NCBI RefSeq assembly: GCF_019655055.1
Contig: NZ_BPFA01000039.1
Location: 1 to 45,662, forward strand
DNA length: 45,662 bases
From: Shewanella sp. MBTL60-112-B2
Lineage (GTDB): Bacteria > Pseudomonadota > Gammaproteobacteria > Enterobacterales > Shewanellaceae
Direction of reading: 5' to 3'
Shown: positions 1 through 9,512 of the stretch, in pieces
How the letters are laid out: each line of letters begins with the position of its first letter
How positions within the stretch are numbered: the first letter of the stretch is position 1
Notes under the pieces: model-generated
Told to the model about the DNA's origin: nothing
Database searches by the model: none
The model's input: the letters and a program-made list of their open reading frames with translations, nothing else
Position numbers and translations under genes: made by a program

Positions 1-2984
1 GCATTCACTTTATCAAATGTATCTTTAAAACGAATCTTAGTATCTTTATCAATCTTACGAATCGCTTCCTCTAAAGAAGCGAGTGCAGCGTTAAGATCCT
101 CATCTTGGCTGTCTAAATATAACTTGCGTTGATTTTGTAAATCAAATTCTTCAATCGCCGCTAAGTTAATCGCGCCTAAATGCTCTATCTGTGCCCGTAA
201 TCGCTCTAGCTCCTTTTGACGCCAAACTAAGGTTTTATTTCCATCCAATGAGGATAATACCTGTTTAACATCAACGCCTTGTTCAATTAACACCCGCTGT
301 TGACTGTCAATTTGACCTTTTAAGCCTTCACGGCGTAACTTTAACGTGCCAGAGGATTGAGTCAAGTCTTCTAGCTTTGCAAGCTGTTGTTTTTTATTCG
401 TTCCTGCACTATCGCACAGTTCCTGTAGCTCAGCTTGCTGCAGCCTTAATGCTGTCAGTGCATCTTGCTTAAGCTGTTGTGCTTGTAGCGCTTGTTCAAG
501 TTGCTCTTTAAGAGGTTGAGACTCCCCCTCCTGCAACGCGTTATCTTTAGCGTCTAGCTGTAGCTTTAGCAGTGCTTGGCTTTGCTCTAACTCTAACAAT
601 CGTTGTTGGTGCTGATTAACTTGCTGCTCAATAAGTATTATCTGAGTGTACAAACTCTGCTCACTCGCAGCCGTTTGCGCCACCTTAGCATCTAGCTGTT
701 GTCGCAACGGTTTAAGCTGAGTGACTTTTTCCATGGCTTGGGCTTTTAATGCCTGTCCATCTGTTTTAGCTGCTTGGGCTTTTTCGAGTGCAGCACTCAA
801 GTGCTGTTGTTGCTGCGCTCTAAGCTCAACACTAAGCTGCAACGCCTGCAACTCTTGTTGCGCTTCACTGAGCTCCTGCTCAACTTTGGCTAGTCTAGAC
901 GATGTTTGAGCCACTGACTGCTGCTGCGAATGCAATTGAGAACTCAGAGCCGCAAGTTGGATCTGCTGGGTTTGAATAAACTGCTGCTTTTGCTGAATAT
1001 GGCTAACAAGAGGCGCCATAGCCTGCTTTAAATCGGCCAATGACTCACTCAAATTCACCAGTGTCGACTGGTTTAAATCGACACTTTCTTGCAAGGCTAT
1101 CTGTTCATTTTTAAGCTCAACAATAGAACCCGCCGCCTGAGTTTTCTCGATAACAAAATCGACACCAACAAGGTAACCGTCAGCGGTAGCAATTAACTCG
1201 TGCTGTTTTAGTGATGCTCTTTGGCTGATAGCCTGCTCTTTGGTCGTTAGCCAAGTCACATGCTCAAGCCAAGGTGCCAGGTTCACCGGCGCCTTAAGTA
1301 CACTTAGCTCGGTAACGCCATTTTCAAAGCCTAATTGGTCAGGGTCGTTATCATCACTCCCCCCAGCCAATACCTGGGTATTAAGCAGTCCAGATAGCAG
1401 CATATCGACGGAGGCTTCCCAACCGGGAGTCACCTCGATAACTTGCCAAAGCTCCTCAGTATTACCTGCTTTATCGGCTGGCAATAGCTGAGTCACAACC
1501 GACAGACGGCCCTGTTCATCAGCGAGTTTAACCTTAAGGTTGTCTTGCTCTGCTGATAAATCTTGCTCGGTTAGCTGCTTGGTTTGTAGCTCAAAGCTCA
1601 ATTCATCGAGTACTTCTTGCTCTTGTTCGATTATGCCGGTTAACTCGCTGACCTGCGCCGCGAAGTCTTGAGCGTTTATCTTTTCAAGCTCTGCAGAAGT
1701 GGTAAGTACTTGCTCCTCTAACCGAGCCACCAGCCTTTGCTTGTTACCGATATCAGCCTCATTATGGCTAAGCTGATTGCGATTCATCTCAAATGCGTGA
1801 TGCGCCTGACTATAAGCTTCGTTCAAGTCGTGTAATTGCTCACTAACCCCGTCAAGTTGCTCATTGGCCAATACTAGCTCGGCCTCATGCTCAGCGAGCT
1901 GCTGACGTATCAGTGTGGCATCGGGTAACGCAAGCGCTTGCTGCTGTGTCAGCAAGGTTTGCTTGCCTTGGTCTTCGGCTAACTTGGCACGGTAGGCGCT
2001 AACTTGCTCAGAAAGCTCCTGCAGTCGTTGCGTCAGGCTTTCATCTTGCTGTTGACGATGCTTAAGCGATTGCTCAAGCTTGGCAATATGCGTTTTGGTC
2101 AGATAGAAGTCTTCTACCTGATGTGCTTCTTGAGTATCTAATTCACTTAACTTCAAATTAAGCTCTGTTAGGCTCAATTCAAGAGTCTGCTTCTTGGCTA
2201 ACAGCTCGGTTTGCTGCAGTTCAAGTTTACTCAGCTGTTCGTCTAGTTTCGCCGTTTGCTGCTGCAATTCATCAAAGCGCGATACCGACAATTCAGCATC
2301 GTATTTACGCTCAGCTTGCTTTAGCTCGCGGTATTTCTTGGCCGTTTCGGCCTGTTCGGCTAACTTCTCTAGCTGCTTGGCTAATTCTGAACGAATGTCA
2401 CCGAGTCTAGCTAAGTTTTCTCGAGTATGTCGAATTCGGTTTTCAGTCTCGCGGCGACGCTCTTTATAGCGAGAGATCCCTGCCGCCTCCTCAATAAAGA
2501 CGCGCAGCTCTTGGGGTTTTGATTCGATTAATCTTGAAATTGTCCCCTGCTCAATAATCGCGTAACTACGAGGCCCAAGTCCCGTGCCCATAAACAGATC
2601 GGTAATATCTTTACGGCGACACTTTTGGTTATTGAGAAAATAGCTTGAGTCGCCATCACGGCTGACTTGACGTTTAACAGCAATCTCTTGATAACTGGAA
2701 TACTGCCCTGCTAGGCGGCCATCTTGGTTGTCAAATAACAACTCGACACTGGCCACCGATACCGGGCGTCTGGCCGTCGAGCCATTAAAAATAACATCGG
2801 CCATGGAATCACCACGCAGGTGCTTAGCCGAGCTTTCACCTAAAACCCAGCGCACCGCATCGATAACATTCGATTTGCCGCAACCGTTAGGGCCAATAAT
2901 GGCACTCAAAGGATTAAGTAAAGGTATTTTTGTTGGATCGACGAATGACTTGAATCCGGCAAGTTTAATCTGTTTAAGTCTCAT
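1..2984 (-). CDS. smc: Chromosome segregation protein SMC (C-terminus cut by window edge)
   Basis: ATPase of the SMC-ScpAB condensin, which organises and segregates the nucleoid. The reading frame is open on the minus strand from the ATG at 2984 to the window edge: 994 complete codons. The N-terminal ABC half-domain is clear, with the Walker A motif GPNGCGKS at residues 31-38, followed by the family-typical segments GLGPRSYAIIEQG and FIEEAAGISRYK. A very long Gln/Glu/Leu/Lys-rich coiled coil follows, interrupted near residues 500-580 by a non-coiled part that fits the hinge. The C-terminal signature and Walker B half-domain (roughly the last 150 residues) is missing because the window ends. 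It is divergent from cysZ. E. coli has MukB instead, so this gene helps place the organism outside the Enterobacterales. Confidence 0.96.
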   Translation of the reverse strand, partial: MRLKQIKLAGFKSFVDPTKIPLLNPLSAIIGPNGCGKSNVIDAVRWVLGESSAKHLRGDSMADVIFNGSTARRPVSVASVELLFDNQDGRLAGQYSSYQEIAVKRQVSRDGDSSYFLNNQKCRRKDITDLFMGTGLGPRSYAIIEQGTISRLIESKPQELRVFIEEAAGISRYKERRRETENRIRHTRENLARLGDIRSELAKQLEKLAEQAETAKKYRELKQAERKYDAELSVSRFDELQQQTAKLDEQLSKLELQQTELLAKKQTLELSLTELNLKLSELDTQEAHQVEDFYLTKTHIAKLEQSLKHRQQQDESLTQRLQELSEQVSAYRAKLAEDQGKQTLLTQQQALALPDATLIRQQLAEHEAELVLANEQLDGVSEQLHDLNEAYSQAHHAFEMNRNQLSHNEADIGNKQRLVARLEEQVLTTSAELEKINAQDFAAQVSELTGIIEQEQEVLDELSFELQTKQLTEQDLSAEQDNLKVKLADEQGRLSVVTQLLPADKAGNTEELWQVIEVTPGWEASVDMLLSGLLNTQVLAGGSDDNDPDQLGFENGVTELSVLKAPVNLAPWLEHVTWLTTKEQAISQRASLKQHELIATADGYLVGVDFVIEKTQAAGSIVELKNEQIALQESVDLNQSTLVNLSESLADLKQAMAPLVSHIQQKQQFIQTQQIQLAALSSQLHSQQQSVAQTSSRLAKVEQELSEAQQELQALQLSVELRAQQQQHLSAALEKAQAAKTDGQALKAQAMEKVTQLKPLRQQLDAKVAQTAASEQSLYTQIILIEQQVNQHQQRLLELEQSQALLKLQLDAKDNALQEGESQPLKEQLEQALQAQQLKQDALTALRLQQAELQELCDSAGTNKKQQLAKLEDLTQSSGTLKLRREGLKGQIDSQQRVLIEQGVDVKQVLSSLDGNKTLVWRQKELERLRAQIEHLGAINLAAIEEFDLQNQRKLYLDSQDEDLNAALASLEEAIRKIDKDTKIRFKDTFDKVN

Positions 2985-3175
2985 GGTGCCGTTTAGTCAT
3001 TTCCTCGCTAGGTAAATAGCGACTGAGTTTGAAGGGATTTTATATAGTGTAACTTTACCAAAATTCACTGTATTTTGTAACGCTTTTATCCTTGATTAAG
3101 CGCTTTTAACTTGTGATTAAGTACCGACTGACTCACAATCGTACTAATGCGTATTTTTAACAACCTAATATCTCT

Positions 3176-3949
3176 ATGAATAAAACCCAACACGTACAAA
3201 AAAAAAGCGGTGTTAATTACTTCTTCGATGGTTTCAGCCTAATTAAACAGCCTGGGCTAAGAAGATTCGTCTTTATTCCGCTATCAATCAATTTATTATT
3301 ATTTTCTGGCCTGATCTACTTTGCCATTAGCCAGTTAGAGAATGTGTTTAACTGGTTATCAACTCAACTACCTGATTATTTAAGCTGGCTCAACTTTATC
3401 CTTTGGCCACTTGCTGTCATCACATTGCTGGTCGTACTGTCATTTGTCTTTAGCTCGGTAATGAACTGGCTAGCCGCGCCTTTTAATGGCCTGCTCGCTG
3501 AAAAGGTCGAGCAACAGCTGACAGGTAAGCCTCTTAACACTGGTGGCGGCATCGACCTAATTAAGGATCTGCCGCGAATAATGGGACGAGAGTGGATAAA
3601 ACTTAAATATTATCTGCCACGCGCCATTGTGTTTTTATTGCTGTTTTGGATCCCTTTTGTCGGCCAAACTGTTGCACCAGTATTGTGGTTTCTATTCAGT
3701 GCTTGGATGATGGCGATTCAATATTGTGATTACCCATTTGATAACCATAAAGTCCCCTTTCCCGATATGAAGTTTGCCCTCAATCAGACCAAGGGCACGA
3801 GTTTTAGCTTTGGTGCGGCGGTAACCTTGTTCTCTATGATCCCTATCGTGAACTTTGTGGTGATGCCTGTAGCGATTTGTGGTGCAACCGCTATGTGGGT
3901 CGATAAATACCGCACGGCCTACAAGAATGATGCGATAGCACCAGAATAA
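3176..3949 (+). CDS. cysZ: Sulfate transporter CysZ
   Basis: Inner-membrane sulfate uptake protein that feeds the cysteine biosynthesis pathway. The 257-residue length matches the family. Hydrophobic stretches at about residues 30-50, 72-104, 147-183 and 210-241 fit the known pattern of membrane helices and half-inserted hairpins, and the N-terminal GVNYFFDGFSLI and the AAPFNGLLAEKVE segment are typical of CysZ. The ATG at 3176 has only a weak ribosome binding site. A strong terminator follows. In E. coli cysZ is directly upstream of cysK; here cysK lies 5.5 kb away with three unrelated genes in between. Assignment by recognised sequence; transport activity is inferred from the family. Confidence 0.93.
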   Translation: MNKTQHVQKKSGVNYFFDGFSLIKQPGLRRFVFIPLSINLLLFSGLIYFAISQLENVFNWLSTQLPDYLSWLNFILWPLAVITLLVVLSFVFSSVMNWLAAPFNGLLAEKVEQQLTGKPLNTGGGIDLIKDLPRIMGREWIKLKYYLPRAIVFLLLFWIPFVGQTVAPVLWFLFSAWMMAIQYCDYPFDNHKVPFPDMKFALNQTKGTSFSFGAAVTLFSMIPIVNFVVMPVAICGATAMWVDKYRTAYKNDAIAPE

Positions 3950-3978
3950 GCTTTAACACCCAGTCGCTTATATTCACC

Positions 3979-4004
3979 AAGCCATGTCTCGACATGGCTT
4001 TTTT
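3979..4004 (+). terminator. Rho-independent terminator of cysZ
   Basis: Perfect 9-bp stem AAGCCATGT / ACATGGCTT with loop CTCG, followed by a run of six T. It lies about 30 bp after the cysZ stop. Confidence 0.9.
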
Positions 4005-4156
4005 GTATCTGAACGAATCTTATCCGATATAAGCAATGGCGCTAAATAGCTTCCACGACAAGCTTTGTAACAATATCCTCCAACGATTACGGTCCAAATA
4101 GAGGGCTAAATCTGGCACAATCCTCACAAATAACAGCGCAATAACAATTATAACAA

Positions 4157-6493
4157 ATGATAAAAAAATGCTTTTTACCCTTAGCACTCCTCTTTAGTGC
4201 TTTTACCTCTGTCTCAGGCCAAGCTGGACAAACATCTCAGTTCAATATTCAGATCCCTACTGTTGCAGGGGAAATACAAATCGATGGTGAATTTGACGAG
4301 CCCCAATGGCAGCAAGCCGCGACAGCAAATTTAAAGTTTGAGACTCGCCCCGGTGAAAACATCGCAGCGCCAGTACAAACAGAAGTAAAAGTCTATGCCA
4401 CCGAATCGAGCCTATTCCTAGCTTTTAGCGCACAAGATCCCAATCCTGAGCGCATTCGCGCTAACTTAAGCGACCGAGACAGCGTCTGGGGAGATGATCT
4501 TGTTGGTATCAAGCTCGATACCTTTAATGATGCCAGATTAGCCTATCAGTTCTTTGTTAATGCCTACGGTGTACAAATGGATTCGATAGAAAACGAGTTA
4601 ACAGGTAGCGAGAGCGACGCGTGGGACGGCATTTGGTACAGTGCAGCCAAGCGAACTGACACGGGTTACCAGGTTGAAATAGAGCTGCCCTTAAGACTGC
4701 TCAACTTTGCTCCCAAAAGCGAGCAGAAATGGGGCATAGAGTTCATTCGTTTTTACCCTAGAAACGAAGAGCACCGTATTTCAAGCCATCAGATAGATAG
4801 AGATAATAACTGTCAACTCTGCCAGTTAGGTGTCGCTACAGGCCTTGCCAATATCGAACAGGGTAACGACTTGCAAATTACCCCCTCATTTGTGGTTAAT
4901 CGTAATAGCAAACGCCCTCATAAAGAGAACAGTGATTGGGACAGTGAAAATGCCATTGAGCCTAGCTTAGATGTGCGTTGGGGGATCACCCCTAGTACCC
5001 TGCTTAGCGCAACGATTAATCCTGATTTTTCTCAAGTCGAAGCCGATGCGGGGCAGCTAGATATTAACTCGACCTTCGCGCTATTTTATCCAGAGAAACG
5101 CGCCTTCTTTCTCGATAATAAAGACTACTTTGATACTCAGCTAAACTTGCTGCATACCCGCAATATTGTCGCCCCCGATTACGGCCTCAAACTGACCAGC
5201 AAAGTCGGCGACCATACGTTTGCAACATTAATCACTGATGACACCAATACCAACTTTTTGGTGCCTGGTAACTTAAGTTCTGATATCGCCAGTATTGATA
5301 ATAAGAGTCAAAATTTCGCAGGTCGTTATCGCTTAGATCTGGGTAAGCCCTTATCGATTGGCGCGTTAGTGACGGCTAAGAAAAGTGATGACTACCATAA
5401 CTATGTCACCAGCCTAGATGCTAAATACCAGCCAACGGAACATGATACTTTCGCAGTCCAGTATGTGTTATCGGATACCGAGTACCCCATAGATCTTTAT
5501 AAAGAGTTTTGCAGTAGTGATGATTGTCTGCCACAAAACAACTGTGATCTAGCTGACTGTGGTATTAATGAGCGCGTGCTACGCACAAAGAAACAAGGTG
5601 CTTTCAGTGACGATATGTACTTGCTCAAGTATCAACACGAGACGCGTAGCTGGGATATGTTTGCCCAATATCTATCTGTTGGCGAGGATTTTCGAGCCGA
5701 TCTCGGTTTTGTCGACAATGTAGATTTTAGCAAATTTGTCACAGGTGGCGGTTACACTTGGTACCCACAGTCAGGTTTCTTTAATCAGGTAGAACTACGT
5801 GGCGACTGGGATATTAGTCATAATCAAGCCGGTGAAAAATTAGAACAAGAAGCCGAAGCAAAAATGGAGTTTCAAGGCCAGTGGCAAAGTTATACCGCCT
5901 TTGGTCTGGTTAATCGTGACCGCGTTGGCAGACGCCATAACGGTGCCTCACTGGCCATTGACGGTAACACGCAGATGTTCAGCGAAACCATGGGCTGGTT
6001 CTACTCTAATATTAAGCCTACTCGAACTCTGTTTTTAGAGCTGGATATTAACTACGGCGATGACATCGATTTTGCCAATGATCAACTCGGCACTAAAGTA
6101 ATGTTTAACCCAGGCATAAACTGGAAAGTCACTGACTCTATCGCACTCGATGTGTCTCATGTGTACCGCACAATGGATGTGGACGATGGTCGCTTATTTA
6201 CCGCTAACTTGAGTGATCTTCGCCTAAGCTGGTATATCGATATTCATAACTTCATTCGCATTTCGAGCGTTTACACTGACATCGAACGCGATACCAGCTT
6301 GTACAAGTACAGCACACCGAATCAACACTATCAGCAGTTAGGTAATGAGATCCTCTACGGTTACAAACTTAACCCACAGAGCGTATTCTATTTAGGTTAC
6401 TCCGATGGCATACAAGCCGATGATAGCATCGACTCGTTGATGAAGACTGAAGAAACCTACTTTATGAAAGTCAGCTACGCTTGGTTACTCTAA
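4157..6493 (+). CDS. Secreted CBM9-like / DUF5916 outer-membrane beta-barrel protein
   Basis: 778 residues with a cleavable signal peptide (hydrophobic core near residues 5-20). Residues about 35-200 form a family-9 carbohydrate-binding (DOMON-like) domain, starting at IDGEFDEPQW; the rest matches the DUF5916 type, rich in alternating aromatic/polar strands and ending in an aromatic C-terminus (SYAWLL), as expected for an outer-membrane barrel. Two cysteine clusters stand out: C219-x-x-C222, and C452, C457, C463, C468 in a predicted loop. The ribosome binding site is weak. It is alone between two terminators, so probably monocistronic. Ligand and function are unknown; carbohydrate binding is only suggested by the family name. 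Confidence 0.82.
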   Translation: MIKKCFLPLALLFSAFTSVSGQAGQTSQFNIQIPTVAGEIQIDGEFDEPQWQQAATANLKFETRPGENIAAPVQTEVKVYATESSLFLAFSAQDPNPERIRANLSDRDSVWGDDLVGIKLDTFNDARLAYQFFVNAYGVQMDSIENELTGSESDAWDGIWYSAAKRTDTGYQVEIELPLRLLNFAPKSEQKWGIEFIRFYPRNEEHRISSHQIDRDNNCQLCQLGVATGLANIEQGNDLQITPSFVVNRNSKRPHKENSDWDSENAIEPSLDVRWGITPSTLLSATINPDFSQVEADAGQLDINSTFALFYPEKRAFFLDNKDYFDTQLNLLHTRNIVAPDYGLKLTSKVGDHTFATLITDDTNTNFLVPGNLSSDIASIDNKSQNFAGRYRLDLGKPLSIGALVTAKKSDDYHNYVTSLDAKYQPTEHDTFAVQYVLSDTEYPIDLYKEFCSSDDCLPQNNCDLADCGINERVLRTKKQGAFSDDMYLLKYQHETRSWDMFAQYLSVGEDFRADLGFVDNVDFSKFVTGGGYTWYPQSGFFNQVELRGDWDISHNQAGEKLEQEAEAKMEFQGQWQSYTAFGLVNRDRVGRRHNGASLAIDGNTQMFSETMGWFYSNIKPTRTLFLELDINYGDDIDFANDQLGTKVMFNPGINWKVTDSIALDVSHVYRTMDVDDGRLFTANLSDLRLSWYIDIHNFIRISSVYTDIERDTSLYKYSTPNQHYQQLGNEILYGYKLNPQSVFYLGYSDGIQADDSIDSLMKTEETYFMKVSYAWLL

Positions 6494-6517
6494 CTTCTGT
6501 GAATTAGCCCATAAACA

Positions 6518-6543
6518 AAAAGCAGCCTATTGGCTGCTTTTTT
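6518..6543. terminator. Bidirectional terminator
   Basis: 10-bp stem AAAAGCAGCC / GGCTGCTTTT, loop TATT, with T run on both strands. It lies between the convergent DUF5916 gene and the diguanylate cyclase gene and can serve both. Confidence 0.9.
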
Positions 6544-6568
6544 GCATCTATCAATCTGACTGAAACCA

Positions 6569-7816
6569 TTAACGATCTGCGATACAGACCAGATTACGTC
6601 CAGCCGATTTTGCTTCATATAAGCCAATGTCGGCTCGATTAAGCAGCTCATCGACATTTTCAGTATGGCTAAACTCCGCCACGCCACTACTCACGCTGAT
6701 CCTCAACATGCCTTTAGAGGTTTCAATCGGGCTGGCTTCTAGGTGCATACGAAAGCTATCGAGTAGCGCATAGGCCTTTTCGACGTTAAGGCCTTTAAAG
6801 CCGACGACAAATTCTTCACCGCCAATACGTGCCACGGTAAAGTGCTGTGCGAATGATTGCTGTAACCGATTGGAAAATTCAATCAAGACTTCATCGCCCA
6901 CATCATGGCCATAGGTATCATTCACCTTCTTGAATAAGTCGATATCCAATAATGCCAGTGATAATGTCCCCTGCTTCTGAGCAATAGTCGTTAGCTTTTC
7001 TTCGTATAAATTAAAGAAATAACGTCGATTGTAAACATTGGTCAGGTAATCTAAGTTTGCCTGCTGCCAAAGCCGGGTCACCATATCCAGTGCATCGAGC
7101 GTATTTAACACACGACAGTGAAATTCTTCATGGACAAAAGGTTTCTGTAGAAAATCATTTGCGCCATTTTTGATAAAACGAGCGGAGAGACTTTCATCAC
7201 TATCACTGGATAAGCCGATAATCGCCAACTCTTCACGACTGAACTGTTCACGAACTTTAATAATGAGGCCGAATCCATCTAGGCCAGGCATATTATAATC
7301 AGTGATCAGTAGTTTGATATCTGGATTATCATTAAGGGTTGCTAACGCTGAAATACCATCGTCGGCCTCGATGACTTGAAAAAGATGCTGCTCTAACAAG
7401 CTTCGGATAAACTTGCGGCTCACAAGCGAGTCATCGGCAACTAGCACCTTGACGCTTTGATTACGGCGTAAACGCTTAACCAGCTTTGCAGTATATTCAT
7501 AGCTAAAACGATTTTCTTTAAAGACGTAATCGACGATCCCTAGTTGCAGAAGGCGCTCTCGTTGCTCAGCATCCCAACTTCCGGTTAAGACAATGCAAGG
7601 GATCTGCTTTGCCAGTACATACTTAACAATTTCGCCCTCTTGGGCATCCGGCAAGTTCAGATCCGTTATCGCGACAAAGTACTCATTTTGGGCCAACAAC
7701 GCTTTTGCACTGGCCATGTCTGGCGCGACATCTACCTCGCAACTCAGCTCTTGAGTAATCAAATGGCGCATCACCCGAGAAACCATCTGGCTATCTTCAA
7801 CCACTAAAATCCGCAA
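6569..7816 (-). CDS. Dual-receiver response regulator with GGDEF diguanylate cyclase domain
   Basis: Predicted cytoplasmic c-di-GMP synthase controlled by phosphorylation, 415 residues. Two receiver domains are in tandem: residues about 1-115 (acidic pocket E7/D8, phospho-acceptor D52) and 122-240 (D128/D129, acceptor D173, conserved KP at 225-226). The GGDEF domain runs from about 255 to the end, with GGEEF at 332-336, so catalysis should be intact. The RxxD inhibitory site normally five residues before the motif is absent (that stretch reads AQHF). Translation starts at TTG (7816), supported by a strong AAAGGAG ribosome binding site 7 nt upstream; no in-frame ATG fits better. No histidine kinase gene is nearby, so its partner is unknown. 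Confidence 0.9.
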   Translation of the reverse strand: MRILVVEDSQMVSRVMRHLITQELSCEVDVAPDMASAKALLAQNEYFVAITDLNLPDAQEGEIVKYVLAKQIPCIVLTGSWDAEQRERLLQLGIVDYVFKENRFSYEYTAKLVKRLRRNQSVKVLVADDSLVSRKFIRSLLEQHLFQVIEADDGISALATLNDNPDIKLLITDYNMPGLDGFGLIIKVREQFSREELAIIGLSSDSDESLSARFIKNGANDFLQKPFVHEEFHCRVLNTLDALDMVTRLWQQANLDYLTNVYNRRYFFNLYEEKLTTIAQKQGTLSLALLDIDLFKKVNDTYGHDVGDEVLIEFSNRLQQSFAQHFTVARIGGEEFVVGFKGLNVEKAYALLDSFRMHLEASPIETSKGMLRISVSSGVAEFSHTENVDELLNRADIGLYEAKSAGRNLVCIADR

Positions 7817-8012
7817 CTTTTTCTCCTTTCTCCTATATTGCTCTCCATGATACTTAGCGAGCCATTTATCAGACTCTTAAAAACAAATAACCAAGTTAAT
7901 TGCGCTAAGTTCACATGTTGAAATAGGAAATTGATTCCGTCGCATATTGTTTTATGCGCTTCTTATTCGTGGCAAGCTTAATGCTTACTGATTAAAAACG
8001 GTATAGTTAATG

Positions 8013-9275
8013 TCAAATATTTGCACCGTTTTCGATGACTATTTTATCTGATAAGTTATCTGAGATGTTATCAGCTGGTGTATGTTCAAGCGCGGCTTCA
8101 TGTTTAGTCTTACGCACATCAATTACCACAGTTGCTGAGATCTTATCTTGAATCGCCTGCCTATTGGCATCCCAATAGATCTGAAAGAAACCTAATAAGC
8201 CAGTAGTAAATCCTGCTGCATAACCACCATAGCGACCAAAAGCAGCCCAGAGTGAAATTTTAACCCCATCGAGCTGGATGACGCGAATACCAAATAATTT
8301 TTTGCCTAAGGTTTGACCATCGAACCATGCAGTGAACACAGTAAAATAGAAAGCAGCCCAACCAAAGCCTAAACCGAGATCGTTAAGCAAGCCTATAATC
8401 CATGCCAGTGGACTTGTGCTCTCATTACTCTCTTCACTGGTATTGGGGGAATCCCCCTGTTTAGCTGCATTGCTAGCCTCTATATCTTGCTCCAACTTAG
8501 CAGCTATTTGCTCAAGCTCTTGTACCCGAGTTTCCAGTGCTGCAACAACAGGGTTTGCAGCAAGCTCTGCTTTAATCTCGCTACTCTTATCAAGTGGCTG
8601 ACGGCTTAGGCTTGATTCAGTGCTTGGTTCAGTGCTTGTTTCTGTTTCAATAAAGTCTTCGACCTGTGACTCTATCTTGGTTACATATAGCTGCTGCTTT
8701 TCAATTGCCGTTAATGGCAAATCTGCAACTAAATCATTAATAATATTGTTTTGTTCTTGAGCAGTCAGGCTTGAGTACGATAATGCCGTCTCTACCTTGT
8801 CGATATTGATTTGCGCACAGGTAAAATCCTCACATTGACTCGCTACAATAACCGCGGGCACGTAACCGGCTATTTCAGCCAAAGTAGCCAAACCACCTTT
8901 GCTATTCTCAGGCAGCACTATATGACTATCGCTACCAGCATCACTTGTTTGCAAGTCTGAGGTTACATCGCCAAAGTAACCAACCAGCGCAGAAATCAAG
9001 CCGATTAACATCAGTAGGTAAAGCCCCCACTTAAACAATTTACCCACGGTTTTACTCTGCTTTTGGATCAGCAGGGTGCCGAGCACCAACAAGATAAAAA
9101 TCCAGCCAGCACTTTCGGCGAGTACCGCGACTAAAAGACCGTCAATCATCATGGCTAACCCGCGCTTGAGTGGACTCGCTAACGGCATATAAAGAATATT
9201 AGGCGCAAGGTCGAAAGCAAAAGGTGTTACCCATGTCTTAGGATCGTCATATTTACTGATCTGCTGTTGAGTCAT
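8013..9275 (-). CDS. RDD-family membrane protein with large internal insertion
   Basis: 420 residues. The RDD motif is split: the first part (R38, D45 and two hydrophobic segments at about 39-70 and 82-102) is at the N-terminus, and the classic second part, DGQTLGKKLFGIRVIQLDG, lies near residues 316-334 with helices on either side. Between them is about 180 residues of acidic, soluble sequence with a C-x4-C pair (CEDFTC) and a coiled coil (around 235-275). RDD proteins are usually much shorter; some members act as ion antiporters, but most are uncharacterised. Ribosome binding site GAGGG precedes the ATG. It may be co-transcribed with the diguanylate cyclase 196 bp downstream, or not. Function unknown. 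Confidence 0.8.
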   Translation of the reverse strand: MTQQQISKYDDPKTWVTPFAFDLAPNILYMPLASPLKRGLAMMIDGLLVAVLAESAGWIFILLVLGTLLIQKQSKTVGKLFKWGLYLLMLIGLISALVGYFGDVTSDLQTSDAGSDSHIVLPENSKGGLATLAEIAGYVPAVIVASQCEDFTCAQINIDKVETALSYSSLTAQEQNNIINDLVADLPLTAIEKQQLYVTKIESQVEDFIETETSTEPSTESSLSRQPLDKSSEIKAELAANPVVAALETRVQELEQIAAKLEQDIEASNAAKQGDSPNTSEESNESTSPLAWIIGLLNDLGLGFGWAAFYFTVFTAWFDGQTLGKKLFGIRVIQLDGVKISLWAAFGRYGGYAAGFTTGLLGFFQIYWDANRQAIQDKISATVVIDVRKTKHEAALEHTPADNISDNLSDKIVIENGANI

Positions 9276-9512
9276 CGATTTCCCTCTTTAATCTATATTT
9301 CCCGCCTAAAACTCACTCGAACAACAATTAAAATGGCTGCAGCTATTTCAAGTAACATTATGTTAACACGGCATATCCCCCGCTATTCCGCTCTTTATGA
9401 ATAACAGGAAACGCTTTAATAACTAAATAGAATAACGAAGAACAAACTATCACTTCTATTGCTGCCAAACCCTATTATGATTTAGCTGTGCATATAAAGG
9501 AGCAAGCAACCC

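Noticed and set aside
721..2469. Several plus-strand ORFs rich in Ser, Cys and Ala inside the first 3 kb
   Set aside because: They are antisense shadows of the smc coiled coil; the minus-strand frame is continuous and recognisable.
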